Assembly: GCF_001949145.1 (NCBI RefSeq)
Contig: NW_019091486.1
Location: 511,359 to 575,358 of the forward strand
Origin: Acanthaster planci
Taxonomy: Eukaryota > Echinodermata > Asteroidea > Valvatida > Acanthasteridae
DNA length: 64,000 nucleotides
Direction: 5' to 3'
Shown: piece by piece, positions 34,902-46,333 of the stretch
Layout of the letters: each line of letters opens with the position of its first letter
Numbering within the stretch: position 1 is the stretch's first letter
Notes under the pieces: generated by a model
Told to the model about the DNA's origin: nothing
What the model saw: only the letters and a program-made list of their open reading frames with translations
Databases searched by the model: none
Position numbers and translations under genes: made by a program

Positions 34902-35165
34902 ATGTATTTTTGCGTTGGGGAGATGTTAATTTATATAACGGGTTTTCCCCTTACCCAACGTATATTAATAAACACTGTATTCTCAAGGCTTGTCCGAGAA
35001 CTTGCAAAAAAAAAAAAACCTCATAAGCTTACTCGGCTGAGACTCGAACCCACGACCTCCTTCTTACTAGTGCAGATGTCTTAACCACTCGACCACCGAG
35101 CTTGTCGGGGTGAGATGGCCGGTCTGAGTCACTAAAGCAGTGGTACCGCGAACTATTTTCAAGAA
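34902..35165 (-). mobile_element. tRNA-derived SINE, copy 2 of a tandem pair
   Basis: Same head and body as the copy at 34670-34901, with an extra segment GTATTTTTGCGTTGGGGAGA at the tail side. A third, partial copy (tail only) lies at 40851-40938. The B-box region reads GGGTTCGAGTCTCA here, closer to a true tRNA. Confidence 0.75.
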
Positions 35166-35317
35166 TTTGGACACTCATATTTGGTCGCAATACAGGTTAT
35201 TTGTATCCTTTCCATTCAAGGATTAGGAAAACGATAACTTTCCGCAATGGTAGAATCCAGCTGAAAACAAAGAAAGTTTATCTTTAAACGTTCAAAAATA
35301 AGAGCTCTAACGGGACG

Positions 35318-36130
35318 TTAACCTTGATTCCAAGCCTGATTCACCTCTCAGTTTGTTGTGTGAACAAATTCGCCCGACAGACGTGAATCACTGCAAACTT
35401 GTGCAAGGTTAAGTCACACTCATTGCCTTCAACCTTTTGAAGGTTAAAATTATTACTCTGGTCCTGTCCCGCGAAATTCTGGTCAACGACGTCAGACACG
35501 TTGTGGTATGAACTCGACTGGCTGGTGTTATTGCGCAGTTTTGAATTTTGAATATTTTGAGCAAACCGGCTGCGAGTCTCATGGATACGCATTTGAGGGA
35601 AAGTCCGAATCTTACACAGCAACCCTTGACGAGGTTTGTCCATTATATTTCCTCCATGACGCACGAGCAGTTGGTGCCCTTTTGGCAGGGGTCCAGGCTT
35701 AGGTGTGACTCGATCACAACCTCCCTGACTTGTAATTTGGTCTTGCATCAACAACCTTTTAGCAGCTCCATGTTAACTGTTGGTGATTTCATGAAGAACA
35801 TGGGTGGGCTGTTGACGAATTTCATGTTCTTGTTAGAGATGGTCAAAGTGAACCGTCACACGACTTTTTAGCGAGGGATTTGATCACTGTATACTCGAGG
35901 ACCGTGACTAGGACCAGAATAATGCGCAGCCAAGACGTACAGACATCAATCAGATCGCGGTAGAAGGGTACTCAGAAATGATCTAGAACGCTAAATAAAG
36001 GTGTCGTAGTCCGTGTCGGGTATTGTGGGTAGGGTTGCAAGCAAAGCTCAAACTGTTTGCTTGGACAAAAATGACGATTTTTCATTCTCTCTTATTAGGT
36101 CCGTTTCAATCGTCATGCTTTAATATGCCG
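35318..36130 (+). repeat. ~1 kb repeat unit, copy 2
   Basis: Starts TTGATTCCAAGCCTGATTCA and shows the same landmark order as 33478-34480, with TCCTCCATGACGCACGAGCA, GAAGAACATGGGTG and GAACCGTCACACGAC. It belongs to a second subtype that includes CATTGCCTTCAACCTTTTGA, also seen at 51765 and 57712. Confidence 0.75.
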
Positions 36131-36628
36131 TGTCGAATAAACTTGAATTGAGCGCGATGTTAGCACGGCGTAAGCACGGCAGTGGTTTCAAACGTCCAAC
36201 TTGACCGAACCTAAATAAATGCAACATAGTGGGCCGGTACAATCCGAAATGTGATTTTGCGATCTTTCAGCTTGAGTCACAAAGAAAACTAATTTAGCTT
36301 CGGCGACTACTACTAGTACTTTATTTCTCGAAAAAAAAAAATGGAGGCATTCTTATTAAGTTGCACTGTAGTCGGCATGCACGGCATAAGCACGACGTTA
36401 GAAAAGGCCCTCAATAGTGTGAGTGCGTGAAGTGACTATTGGCACACAACATGTGCACAAAGCTGAACCAACCACATGCCACACAAGCCGGTTATCTACC
36501 GGTCCCTATATAACAGGGATGAGTACCAGTCCACCTTTGGTGCGAACTGCACTTCACTGGTTCACAAACGACTATGAAATGCGAGCATCACAGTCGTGTA
36601 GCTACCAACAAAAATGACCACTCCTGAT

Positions 36629-36790
36629 GGCTCTTTTCTTTTTTCAACCGATGAGGGGGGGGGGGGTGCTTCTGCTGAAGGCAGATTCCTGGCCAGGCCT
36701 TGTTTTCTTTTCTGACGGCACAGACAGTGCGCTCTGCCATTGCACGTGTCCGCCTTGAACAGAAGCACTCCATCATCGGTTGAAAGAGCC
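36629..36790. mobile_element. Short inverted-repeat element with TTTCAACCGATGA ends
   Basis: GGCTCTTTT..TTTCAACCGATGA at the left is mirrored by CATCATCGGTTGAAAGAGCC at the right. Interior sequence (CTGCTGAAGGCAGATTCCTGG) also occurs at 54898-54918 beside another CATCATCGGTTGAAA, a second diverged copy at about 54880-55035. Confidence 0.6.
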
Positions 36791-37103
36791 ATGTTTGTAT
36801 GGAGTTTTCAGAAACATCCCTTTTTTGTCCAGAACTCAGCATTTCTCATTGTGGTCAAAGCAAAGTGACCAATAGCAAAATAGCTGGTAAAATAATCGTT
36901 CGGTTGTATTTTATGTCTTGATGTTAAGAACACACACTTCGAAAGCGCCATCTATCTAGAAAACTATTCCCAGGCGCTAATTACCATTATCCCTGTACAT
37001 TGGGCCCACATCATCTGAACGTTCCTTGAACCATCTCAGCTCCCCCCATGGGGGGGTATACTAGCCCAATGCTGCCATTTCGGTGAAAACAGCTACAATT
37101 AAA

Positions 37104-37262
37104 CGTAATTGTGTCTGCTCTCACAGGTACCCATTTACTCCCGGGCGCGGAGAGAGGCACATACGGGTAAAGTGACTTGCCCAAGATCACAACATGCAGC
37201 CACGAGCTGGATTCAAACCCCCGGTCCTATGATCATAAGCTACAAACCCTAACCACATGCCC
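37104..37262 (-). mobile_element. tRNA-related SINE fragment
   Basis: On the minus strand GGGGGTTTGAATCCAGC resembles a B box, and GGGCAAGTCACTTTACCC and GGGAGTAAATGGGTACC follow, a conserved-looking SINE body. The head is degenerate. Confidence 0.55.
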
Positions 37263-37606
37263 TCCATGTCATTTTTGGGTGTATTTTGTGCCTGGTGACA
37301 CCGGACCAAAGATTTTTATCGGGGGAGTATCTTCATGTCAAAGAACCAGACGATTCCCATTAAGGGAGCCTCAGTTGCTTGGAATTTTGCGCCCTCTCTT
37401 ATTCCTACTCTAGGCGGATGTCACACTGTAAAGGCACCAGACTCACAGATTTCAATTTTTCATTGACTTCAACGGAAACAATTGAGTTCAATTACTTGAA
37501 ACTATCAAATGTTCCACCTTTTATTGGATTACTGACAATCTGTGCGTATTTTGTATAATTGAGAAATGGAGCAGGCTGACCTCACAATTAAGAATTCAGT
37601 CAAACG

Positions 37607-38148
37607 ACAGTCTATATTGAGCTCTTTTCTGTGAGGGACCTGAGAGGTTTCTGGGCTTTTCTCAGTGACAGTTCTCACGCTTGAGACCTGCACCTTGGTG
37701 GGCTGGCAGTCACAGCAACATGGCTCCTTGTGGGATAACTTCAGCCCTTTTTCTGTTGGCTTTAGATGTCATAGCAATTTGGGCAAACTTTTAGACGTCG
37801 GGGGTTTCTTTCTTTTGGTTTCTTTTTGGTTACAATTTCATTGCTGATTGACACCTGGGAATAATCGAAGGGAGCCAAGCCACAATCACCTCGAGCCCAT
37901 TTTTTGCCTGGTTTTGCGCCTCCTATCCTCCTTCATTGGCGGACTGATCTCCACCCTCCTGACAACTGTAGAAGGACCGGACTGCTGTTTATTTCTTTGG
38001 TGGTTTTTTTGTTTGCACAAAAGGCCATGCGCAGTGGTGACCCCAGACTCTACAAGTCTGGGCCTTGACAAATCTTGTTAGGGGAGCCACATACCCAGAG
38101 AACTAAAGGCAGAAAGGATTGACTTGTCTTTTTGTATCTTTCCTTCAG
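37607..38148 (+). repeat. Duplicated region upstream of the Ly6 signal exon, copy A
   Basis: Over 500 bp at high identity to 62512-63049, running directly into the duplicated Ly6 exons. Landmarks: GAGCTCTTTTCTGTGAGGG, CAGTCACAGCAACATGGCTC, GGCCATGCGCAGTGGTGACC. It marks a segmental duplication of the Ly6 locus. Confidence 0.85.
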
Positions 38149-38196
38149 GTCGTGCAATAATCACATTGGCTGTGTTCCTGGCTGCAGTGGTCCTTG
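38149..38196 (+). CDS. Ly6 gene A, signal-peptide exon
   Basis: 48 bp between tccttcag and gtaggt. Reads RAIITLAVFLAAVVL, a hydrophobic signal core. The paralogous exon at 63050-63097 has only conservative changes (RVVITLAIFMAALVL), which supports it as coding. Confidence 0.82.
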
Positions 38197-41100
38197 GTAG
38201 GTATAACCGACCTTTAAATTATAATAAATGAATAATAATTCATTCATTTATAAAGCGCAAATTTCATATAGAAATGTTCAAATGCGCTATACAATGAAGA
38301 CATTAAGTGTGGAATAATGAATACATTTAAACAAGATTGAGCCAATGGCATACAAGGGCGCCTCGGGCAGCAGCCAAACGACCCACATTCACCAACATCG
38401 GTAAAGGGGAGACAGTAAGAAGCAGTTACAGTTTTAGAGGTGGGAGAAAAACCCCAGAGGAAAAGTCTGGGTAAAACCCACGGAATCAGGTAGGGACTGA
38501 AAACCCAATCCACTTATGGACCGGGCCGAGAATCGAACCCGGGACCACAGAGGTGGAAAGTGAGGAAAGAACTACCTTGCCAACCCGACTCCAAACCGAT
38601 TTGTCAATTTATGTGATTTTGAGATTGTTTGGATTGTGTTTTAACTTGGCATTCCATTTTATTATTAAATTAGCAGCATTACTTACGCGATGCAAATAGC
38701 CGAGTGCGCTATTTCCTCATAAAGACCCCTGACTCCTTGTAAATAGTATTCAGTCCTGCATTAGCTTCACTGGTGGCAAGATGGCCCACACGCAGTTGGG
38801 GATCGGTCTATTCTTATTAATGCACACTGCTTCCTCTTAGTGAACCAGGTTTGGCAGTGGTATACAGCTAAAAGGTGAGTCACGGTGACGTTGATCTTAT
38901 CAGTCTGGATTCAATGGATTGGTCCACAATCAAGACCGTTCCCTTTATTTGTTCTTTGTAAAAAAAATAAATATCCATTCACTTGTATTCTACAAAAAGA
39001 AAAATGTCAGATTTATTACCCTAGGGTAAAGAAGAAAGCCCCGAAAAGTTTATTTATTTGATAAAAAGACCGCAGCATCTGACAAAGCTAGCCACTGAAA
39101 ACTACTAAATTAGGTAGGCGCTGATGAGGGGGGGGGTCGAACCCACTGCTCTGAGACTAAAAGGGGTAAAAAAGGGAAATAATATTAATACAAACTAAAG
39201 AAAAGGCGCCAATACTACTGCCAATAATATATCATGTTTAATGTTTCATCATTGTTTCCGCTTGTCCGCAAAACTGAGACATAAAAAAATCCGGCCTGAC
39301 CCCCCCAGAAAATTTCCTTGATCTGCCCTTGTTAGGTCTCGCTATGTAGGTGATCCAGACTTTCGAACTGGCAGTAGACTGGTAAACACCAACACGCCAA
39401 TGATTATTATTCGTTGCTGACCGTATAGGGCTTATTCGGTCGATCAGTACTCACGGCCCATAGACGTTCCGTATTGAGGGTTTAGATTTCATCATTTATC
39501 GTACTGCCACGGTTGACGATCTGTTACCCGGTTTTAACGAAACTGCTTAGTTAGGTGAACTTGATTTTACTATCCTAAAACAAGCTGCTGGCAGTGGAAA
39601 CCTTACAGAGTTTGTACATTCCACCCATTCTCGTTCGAAGGTTTTGCAGGAGTTAGATCTTTTTTTGGATAATTTTGAAAAGTTTTATTGCTACATACAG
39701 CACTAATCCTTGTTTATAGACCAACAACAGAAATTATAGTTGTCATCAACCCTCAACGTAGTTTCTGGCCAGTAGGCAGAAGTTAAGAAGTAAACTTGAC
39801 TCGTCGATCAAGTAACGCACGCATTCGATGATTCCTGTTGGTGTAGGTTTGTTGCTTAATCAATTATTGGCTCAAACTCTCGACACGGGTCCGTAATTCC
39901 CACCTCTGCGATCTTTACAGTGAGCAGCCTCAAGTGCCATGTCTGTTTCAACGTGGTGGGGAACGAGGCATCGACTTCCTGTTGCGACAACCCCGGGGCG
40001 TCAGAGCTCACCTTTGAATGTGATCCACCGAGCCGCGACTACGTGGCCAGATGCAACAAAATTGACGGGACTCTCACCTTCCCATCTTTGGGTAAGCACA
40101 CCTCAAGCTAACTTCGTCGTGAACTCTGCTCAGTGGCGTAAATTCGTGTCAGAAATGGGGGGGGGGTTGACATGAACACTTGGAAAGCTTGAGGAGAATG
40201 TGGCAAGATATGACTCTATTTTATAGACGTCAATGGTCATGATAATAATAAACATCTGTAATTTGCATTCAAAATGGCATATAAATGTCTTTTAAAATTG
40301 TTTTCCTTTTTTAGTGATATGGAATGCATTTTTATTTAGTCCTTGGGATTCTGAAAAATTCATCACAGTCCAGTTTAATGTTTTTGCTCACAAAGCTGGG
40401 GGGGGGAGTGATACAATAAAAGAGGTGGGGGACTATACCCCACCCCCCGGATTTACGCCCATGACTGTGCCAGCGGAAAATGTAATGCCTGGTGCCTTGT
40501 CTGGCGAGTGTTATCAGACCAATAAAGCTGACCACAAGGAAGAACTACCAAAGCCTTGGAGCGCCATCAAGTGTATATTTTCAAAAAGCAAAGTATATTT
40601 TTTCGAAGTCCGTTTTTAGGAGATATATTTTTTCCAGCTTCGTTTGTATGAGATATATACTTCCCAAAGTTCGTTTGCTCGAGACTTGCACTCTTCACAT
40701 CGTTCTAATGACATTTACTTGTATGTGTAGAAACATTGTTTATATTTCTGGAAATAAGTCGTGTTTATGAGAAACATTATTTGAAAAAGTTTATTTTTTT
40801 ACAATATGTAATTTTTCCAAGTTAATTTTAAGAAGATATTTCATTTCTAGATGTATTTTTTTGCGTTGGGAAGATGTTAATTTAAATAACAGGTTTTGCC
40901 CTTACCCAACGTACAGATTAATAATCACTGTATGCTCATTTCTAATTTTCAGTATTGGATTTACATCTTCCAAAAAGAAAGCTACAAAAAATGTAGCTAA
41001 TGGGAACAAGCTTCAAAGAAAATCTCAAAAAAAACAACTTGGAAAAAAATTTCTCGTCAAAACAATTTGTTTCCAAAAGTGGAAACAATGTTTTTATTAA

Positions 41101-41837
41101 ATAGATCTTAAGGGAACAAACTGGAGAACATATATCGCAAACAAATGAACTAGGGAAATAATACTTCAATTTAAAAAAAAATACTTGGCGTGACTACAAA
41201 GGTTTTGTAAAGAACCCAGTTCCCCGCCCCTTTTTTTGGGAAGGTGCAGTCCCTGTTTTTTTGTATTTGTTTTAAGTGAAAGGGTTTTTCCAAGCTGTTT
41301 TTCGTAACTCCTGTGCTTAGGAGTTTGTAACGAACTGGCTGGGGAAGCCGGTTGGGGAGGAACAATTCGTTTTTATTCATCTGACCCAGTGTTCAAAAAA
41401 CCCCTTGTTTTCCCAGTGAAGGGTGCAATTGTGTGCTTATTACTGGTCAGATTTTGAACATGTCTATCACATTGACCGTATAATTTAAAATTCGTCTTGA
41501 GAATATCCAAAGGCCTTGGCCTATGTCTTCTCCGCCATTTCATTCGACATCTGGCTTTATAGTTGCTTTATTTTCGTCCACCGTAGGAACTGAGTTCAAC
41601 CAGCAAGGTCTTGTGCGACAATGCAGATTTTTCCGTTCCAATGAAGTTCCCGAGAACACGTGCTACTCCGGAAATGACGCCCTCCCGTGGCTGAATGAAG
41701 ACGCCGTCTCCATCGAGTTTGATGGCGAGGTGTGCTTTTGCAACGCCACAGACCGGTGCAATGGCGCAGCCTCTCTCAAGCTGCTCGGGTGGCAATTGGG
41801 CGTTCTGGTCACCGCCACAATGCTGTGGAATATCTAG
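38149..41837 (+). CDS. Ly6/uPAR-domain GPI-anchored protein, gene A (start exon not found)
   Basis: Exons 38149-38196, 39921-40091 and 41587-41837, all joined in phase 1 as usual for Ly6 genes. They encode a signal-peptide core (RAIITLAVFLAAVVL), then VSSLKCHVCFNVVGNEASTS and an LU domain with the CxxC start, a CC pair, and a CFCNATDRCN end. A hydrophobic tail (LLGWQLGVLVTATMLWNI) follows, typical of GPI-anchor signals, with the Asn/Gly/Ala after the last Cys as likely attachment site. Eleven cysteines are present, one more than the usual ten. Ly6 proteins are secreted or cell-surface three-finger proteins; no ligand can be inferred. The initiator Met must be in an upstream exon ending in phase 1. 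Confidence 0.85.
38197..39920 (+). other. Intron of Ly6 gene A
   Basis: 1.7 kb, compared with 225 bp in gene B. The extra length includes the SINE at 38236-38590. The last 50 bp (CTCGACACGGGTCCGTAATT..) match the end of the gene B intron. Confidence 0.75.
38236..38590 (-). mobile_element. tRNA-derived SINE inserted in the Ly6 gene A intron
   Basis: Minus-strand head GAGTCGGGTTGGCAAGGTAG..CCCGGGTTCGATTCTCGG carries a good B box. The body includes GGGTTTTACCCAGACTTTTC, and the tail is GCGCTTTATAAATGAATGAA followed by ATTATT. Absent from the paralogous intron in gene B, so it inserted after the duplication or was lost there. Confidence 0.78.
39921..40091 (+). CDS. Ly6 gene A, first half of the LU domain
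   Basis: Between tttacag and gtaagc, phase 1 in and out, 171 bp. Reads VSSLKCHVCFNVVGNEASTS then CCDNPGASELTFECDPPSRD and ends KIDGTLTFPSLG. Six cysteines. The CHVC..STSCCDNPG spine is kept in gene B. Confidence 0.9.
40092..41586 (+). other. Intron of Ly6 gene A
   Basis: 1.5 kb. The first 180 bp match the sequence after exon 2 of gene B (CAGTGGCGTA.., ..TTTTATAGA..). It includes the partial SINE tail at 40851-40938. No exon seen. Confidence 0.65.
40851..40938 (-). mobile_element. Partial copy of the tandem SINE (tail region)
   Basis: GCGTTGGGAAGATGTTAATT, AACAGGTTTTGCCCTTACCC and ATAATCACTGTATGCTCA match the tail region of the SINEs at 34670-35165. The tRNA-like head is missing, as in 5'-truncated copies. 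Confidence 0.65.
41587..41837 (+). CDS. Ly6 gene A, last exon: end of the LU domain and GPI signal
   Basis: Acceptor caccgtag. Completes a Gly codon and reads GTEFNQQGLVRQCRFFRSNE, VPENTCYSGNDALPWLNEDA, VSIEFDGEVCFCNATDRCNG, then AASLKLLGWQLGVLVTATML and WNI, TAG. N-A-T is a potential N-glycosylation sequon. The C-terminal hydrophobic run without charged residues fits GPI transamidase cleavage. Confidence 0.9.
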
Positions 41838-44800
41838 CCTATGCGCCGTCCGCGAAAAATGGACGGTGAGGCTGAGTCCTTCTTGCTACGGCGTTATATC
41901 TACCACGATCTAGAAAGTTTAGGCTAGGAAGGAGTGAGAGGGATTGTGTTTTACTTCATTACAATCCCTGTGACCTCTCCGAAGATATTCTTATTAAAGC
42001 TTGTTTGAAAAAAAGTTTTGACTTACCTTTAAAGAGAATCAATAAGCCTAACTCAGGTTGAATAGGCGGTATGGGATTTCAACAGGCTGTCTGGAATGTG
42101 AGCTGTGTACTTTGTTATTCTGTTGTTGTCAAAAGCTAATCATCCGGAGAAGTCAAGTGTGCTGTGGAAATCTAAATTTGTATCTAACACTAATTAAACG
42201 TGGACTCATTAGTATGTTGTGCACGGTCGACTTGCCTGAAATGGAGTTCGCATTTTGTTAATTATATCGATTTAATCAATGTGCGGTTGTACTATGTAAA
42301 GTGAATTTTGTTTCTCTTTAGTACACTATTATACCAATAGGGCTAAACCCAGCCAGGCCTCCATCGAGATAATTGGCCCTATTCGTGGGAACAAAATTTC
42401 AGTCATATTCCCCAACGTAGTATATTTACTTGAAAACGTTAAATTCAAAGAACCAGACTATATTCTACGATTTTAATCCGACCCCCCGCCCAAATCACCT
42501 GGTACCATCCCGTTAAGGGTTTCAAATTCACACTGGACGTTCAGGAATACGATTGAAATTGACAATTGACCTGTCAATGGACCGTCTCGTCTCCAAATGC
42601 AATATTCAGTGGTTAATACGTAAGGGGGGTGGCACATTTTGACTCCCCTTGGAGTCGAATTTGTCGTGGAAGATTTACATATTGAATATTTAGCGGCCCT
42701 TAATATGAGATGAATTAGATGGCACGTACACCACCTCTGCATGTTTGGACAGAGAGTCTTTTACGATCCTCAGTTTACTTGTCCACAGTGGGTAGCTCAC
42801 CCCTACAAACCCTTCACAGTATCTTGACAAAGTTTCTCTGTTAAATAAAACATCTACGGAAGGGCTATCAAATGGCCCAACGGTATCTTGCTACGGTGCC
42901 TGTCTCGTACGAGTGAGCCTGTGGGGAGAGAGGTTTCCAACCAAAGGAAGTTGAAGTTTTTAACAGTACTCGGTATCTTAAAAAAAGAAAAAAACAAACA
43001 AAAATCTTGTTTGGGGTCTGAATCCCCGCACTCTGACGAAGGGGGGCGGACCACATTGCAATCTCCTTCCACTTTGTCTATGAGCGAAACGACGCCTGAG
43101 GAATTTCAAATTACTTGTAAACGTTTCAACAATCACAATGCTAAACAGTACTAAATACAGAGAACGATAAAAACAGCTTTTCTTTCAGTTGCAGTGCATG
43201 GATGTGAAGGGCCCTTACAATAAAGTTTTTCATGTAGTCTGAGTACCTTTTATTGAGATTTTTGGTGCCCCTCTCGGTTTTATGCGAATGCAAAATTGTT
43301 ATTTTAGCTTAGCTCTAGTGTGGCGTGACATTTCAGGACAAGCACAAGAAATTGCTATCATTTTGGAGATTTTTGGTTCTATAGACCACTCTCATTTTGC
43401 CTATTACTATGAGCCTTAAGGTTTGCGGAAGAATGACTCTTAAATTGTTACTGCTGCTGTTTTTTTCCAATTTTATTTTTTGTTTGTTCGAAATGCACAT
43501 CGTTCCTTTCATTTTGGAGGGGGGTTATAGTGTAAGTTCCATTTAGTATGTAGCATTGTGTGTATTATTATCTGGTATTTTGACGGCTGCTTGGGATTTT
43601 TAACACTTACTGAACTTTTTGAAAGTTTGGAAGGTTTTGTATTGTAGTTTCAGTAAAAGGCAGCAAGATAGTGATAAAACTTCTCTTAGAACCAAGTTTA
43701 TTGAGTTAACGCTGAACAGGGCAAAAATTATTGGACCGTGCCTTTACGGAATAAAATCACAGCAACAACTCTCTTGATGACATAAGCCAGTGAATAATAT
43801 CCGTTTCTTATCAAGCTCTACCGCCCTCATTTCAAAGATGTATTTTTCCCTGAAAAAGTGAACCGCTGGGTGCATCACACTATCTCCGCGTTTCAAGGAA
43901 CTTGGACAAAATAAATCAGTAAGGCAACCAGCCTGTAACCATCTAGTAACTGTCTCACTGCTTCAGTTTCTAATTAATGTGTTAAAGACGTGACCTGGGT
44001 GTAATTTTGGCTTGAAACGTACTCGGAAATGTGTTGACGATACCTGCAGAATGTGATTAGGAAAAAAAATGATTTGATTGAGGGCGCCCTATAGGTTGAA
44101 TGGTACAGAGGACTAAATTCAGATGCAATGCAACTTTCAGGAGAGCGCTTATCAACAAAACTGATCGTTGCTTCCAATTAACACTTGTACTATTACGACA
44201 ACTAGGACATTTTTTAATTTGAAACAATTTAACAATCGGCTAAATTTGTTATAACACTTCAAAATGAGGTTCTCACCACAAGCGAGCCCGGAAAGACCCA
44301 ACAAATCGCCCAAGGGTCCTCCTATCCTAGTGCTGCCCACACCGATTTATATTTTAGTGTAGACTAGGGTTCACCTCGTTTCTTATAATAAAACAACCTG
44401 GTTGTAAATGGAATCTCTACATTACTGGCAAGTTTCGTGTTGTAGTTTCTTACTGTAAACTTTGACAATCTTTCATACAAGGTAAAACCTCGACATTGTA
44501 AATGCAGTCATGAGTTCCCAGGCAAGAGTTTGGCTTACAAGATGTATACGGATAGATTAATAATTTAGCCTCCATCCATCTGTTTCACAACTATATCATC
44601 CCTTTATCTATGACCGCTGCTGCAATTTTTTGCTGATAATCCATAGGCCTAAAATTTGCGGACTGAGGTATAGGAAACTGAATATTCATGCATTTGTTAG
44701 TGTTTGGTATGATCTCATAAGAACATCAAAATTAAGTCATGCGCAGTTGCTTGTATTACACCATGTGCCGTAAATGTACGTGTGCAGTCAATGCCTTCAA

Positions 44801-45253
44801 TGAACCCTTTCTCCTGGAATAATTTTGGGGATAAATAGCCCCGTTGTTTGCAATCTTTGACATATCATAAACTGATTTTTATCGAGCCCGATTTTTAAGT
44901 TCGTAAATCTGGCGTTAAAAAGCCTTTCCAAGATGATGAGCGTCAACATGACCTTCAACGCTGGCTTTATAACTATGTACTTCAAATTCTTGTGAAAACC
45001 CCGGCTGCAAAGCATATATTGATTTTTCTTTACAGGAAGAGAGGAACTTATAAACGAATTTTCACTGCTCGAAAAAGGCTACTGCATATTTGATTACATA
45101 AGATCGTTGACTAAAAAATAATCCATCATAATATCAATCAATATTAATCAATTATAATCCTGCTGGCGTTTTAGTGTACGACCCTAAACAATAAGCATAC
45201 TAAGTTGAAGAAGGAAACATACGCGATGTTCTTTCTCTGAAGTATAACGCAGT
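41838..45253. other. Downstream of Ly6 gene A; no gene seen
   Basis: ATTAAA at 41993-41998 is the likely polyadenylation signal; AATAAA at 43219-43224 is a distal alternative. The remainder is AT-rich and shows no recognisable element or conserved exon. Confidence 0.5.
41993..41998 (+). promoter_or_regulatory. Candidate polyadenylation signal of Ly6 gene A
   Basis: ATTAAA 156 bp after the stop codon, followed by a GT/T-rich stretch (GCTTGTTTG), as expected downstream of a cleavage site. Confidence 0.45.
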
Positions 45254-46333
45254 ATTACTTTTCCCGCCCTGGAATTTGGCCAAACCCCTCCCCGCGTAAC
45301 CCAAACAGGAGAACCTATCAAAATAGAAGCAATTTGCAGGGCTCGTCCAAAACAAAAGAAACGGTCAGGGTGCTGCCATTACATGGCAGTAAACAAGGAT
45401 ATAGCTCTCCATTATAGTATGTGCGACATTGAAATTGTATCTTGGAGTGTTTCAATACCGGCTCTCTATGGTTCCAGAGCCATCAGCAATCCTCCAAGAC
45501 AGGGTTCGAACATAACGCAGGTCCTGTTGCCAAATACCAGTCAAAACGTCCGTGGACCAGCCAAACCCTTGTTGAACTTGAGCGGTCCAGCGGACCCGTT
45601 AATTAAAAGAAAACAGGAGACGCGACAACGATGCAAATTTTTTCGCGTCGTCTTATTTCCCGGACACCAACCGCCTGCAAAAACAGCACAGGAGCGCTGT
45701 ATGCCTGCGATTGAATGTGCTGAACATAAATGCGTGCGTACAGGGTCCACAAATTTGTGCGAGAATTTTTCAGCACTTCTGGAAGTCAAAGCCTTGTGTA
45801 TAAACATCACCTTAAGGTCATGATTGGTTGCCAATGGAAGATCATAGGCCCCTATTCAATAACATGTACGTGTCAGTGGAACTCACAGTCGTTCCTGCAA
45901 GATCGGAAGTAGTATTAACAATTTCCACTATAACTCGTGGTAGCTCACGTTTCACTGTAAATTTCCAGCATGAAATAAGGCTAGTGCTTTCGCACTAGAA
46001 GGCTTTGATAAGAATAGGGCATGGCAGTGTAGACTCTGTGATATTCCGGAATTCAGATTCAAACGCAAATTGTTTTCTTTTCTTTCTTTCTTTTTTTTGG
46101 TGCAGTCGTCGCGCAAAACTATGTCCAAACGGTGTTCGTGCATTTTGACGGACACACATGGGCTCAGAGGCATGAAAGTCAATAAAATACACGAATTCAG
46201 TTAACCCTGCCCCTATATCCACCCGGATGCCAACGGTAAGTCCAAAAAGGCTACTTCGGTCTCTTCCAGAGTTCATTTTTTTCTTCTGAATATACTCACA
46301 GTTCTTCACAGCATGTGACCGGTTCCTCAGAGG
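45254..46333 (+). repeat. Dispersed 1.1 kb repeat, copy b
   Basis: Matches 30711-31780 in the same orientation (TTTTCCCGCCCTGGAATTTG.. to ..AGCATGTGACCGGTTCCTCA). Small indels shift any shared frame, so the long plus-strand frames in both copies are not conserved as protein. Confidence 0.8.

Larger units (their letters stand above)
28336..38148. other. Intergenic region between GAL3ST and the first Ly6 gene
   Basis: 9.8 kb without a convincing exon. The promoter and 5' exon of GAL3ST and the start exon of the Ly6 gene should lie here. Named repeats within it are listed separately; the rest is AT-rich single-copy-looking sequence. Long frames at 30841-31417 fall inside the 1.1 kb repeat and are not conserved as protein in its second copy. 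Confidence 0.5.
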
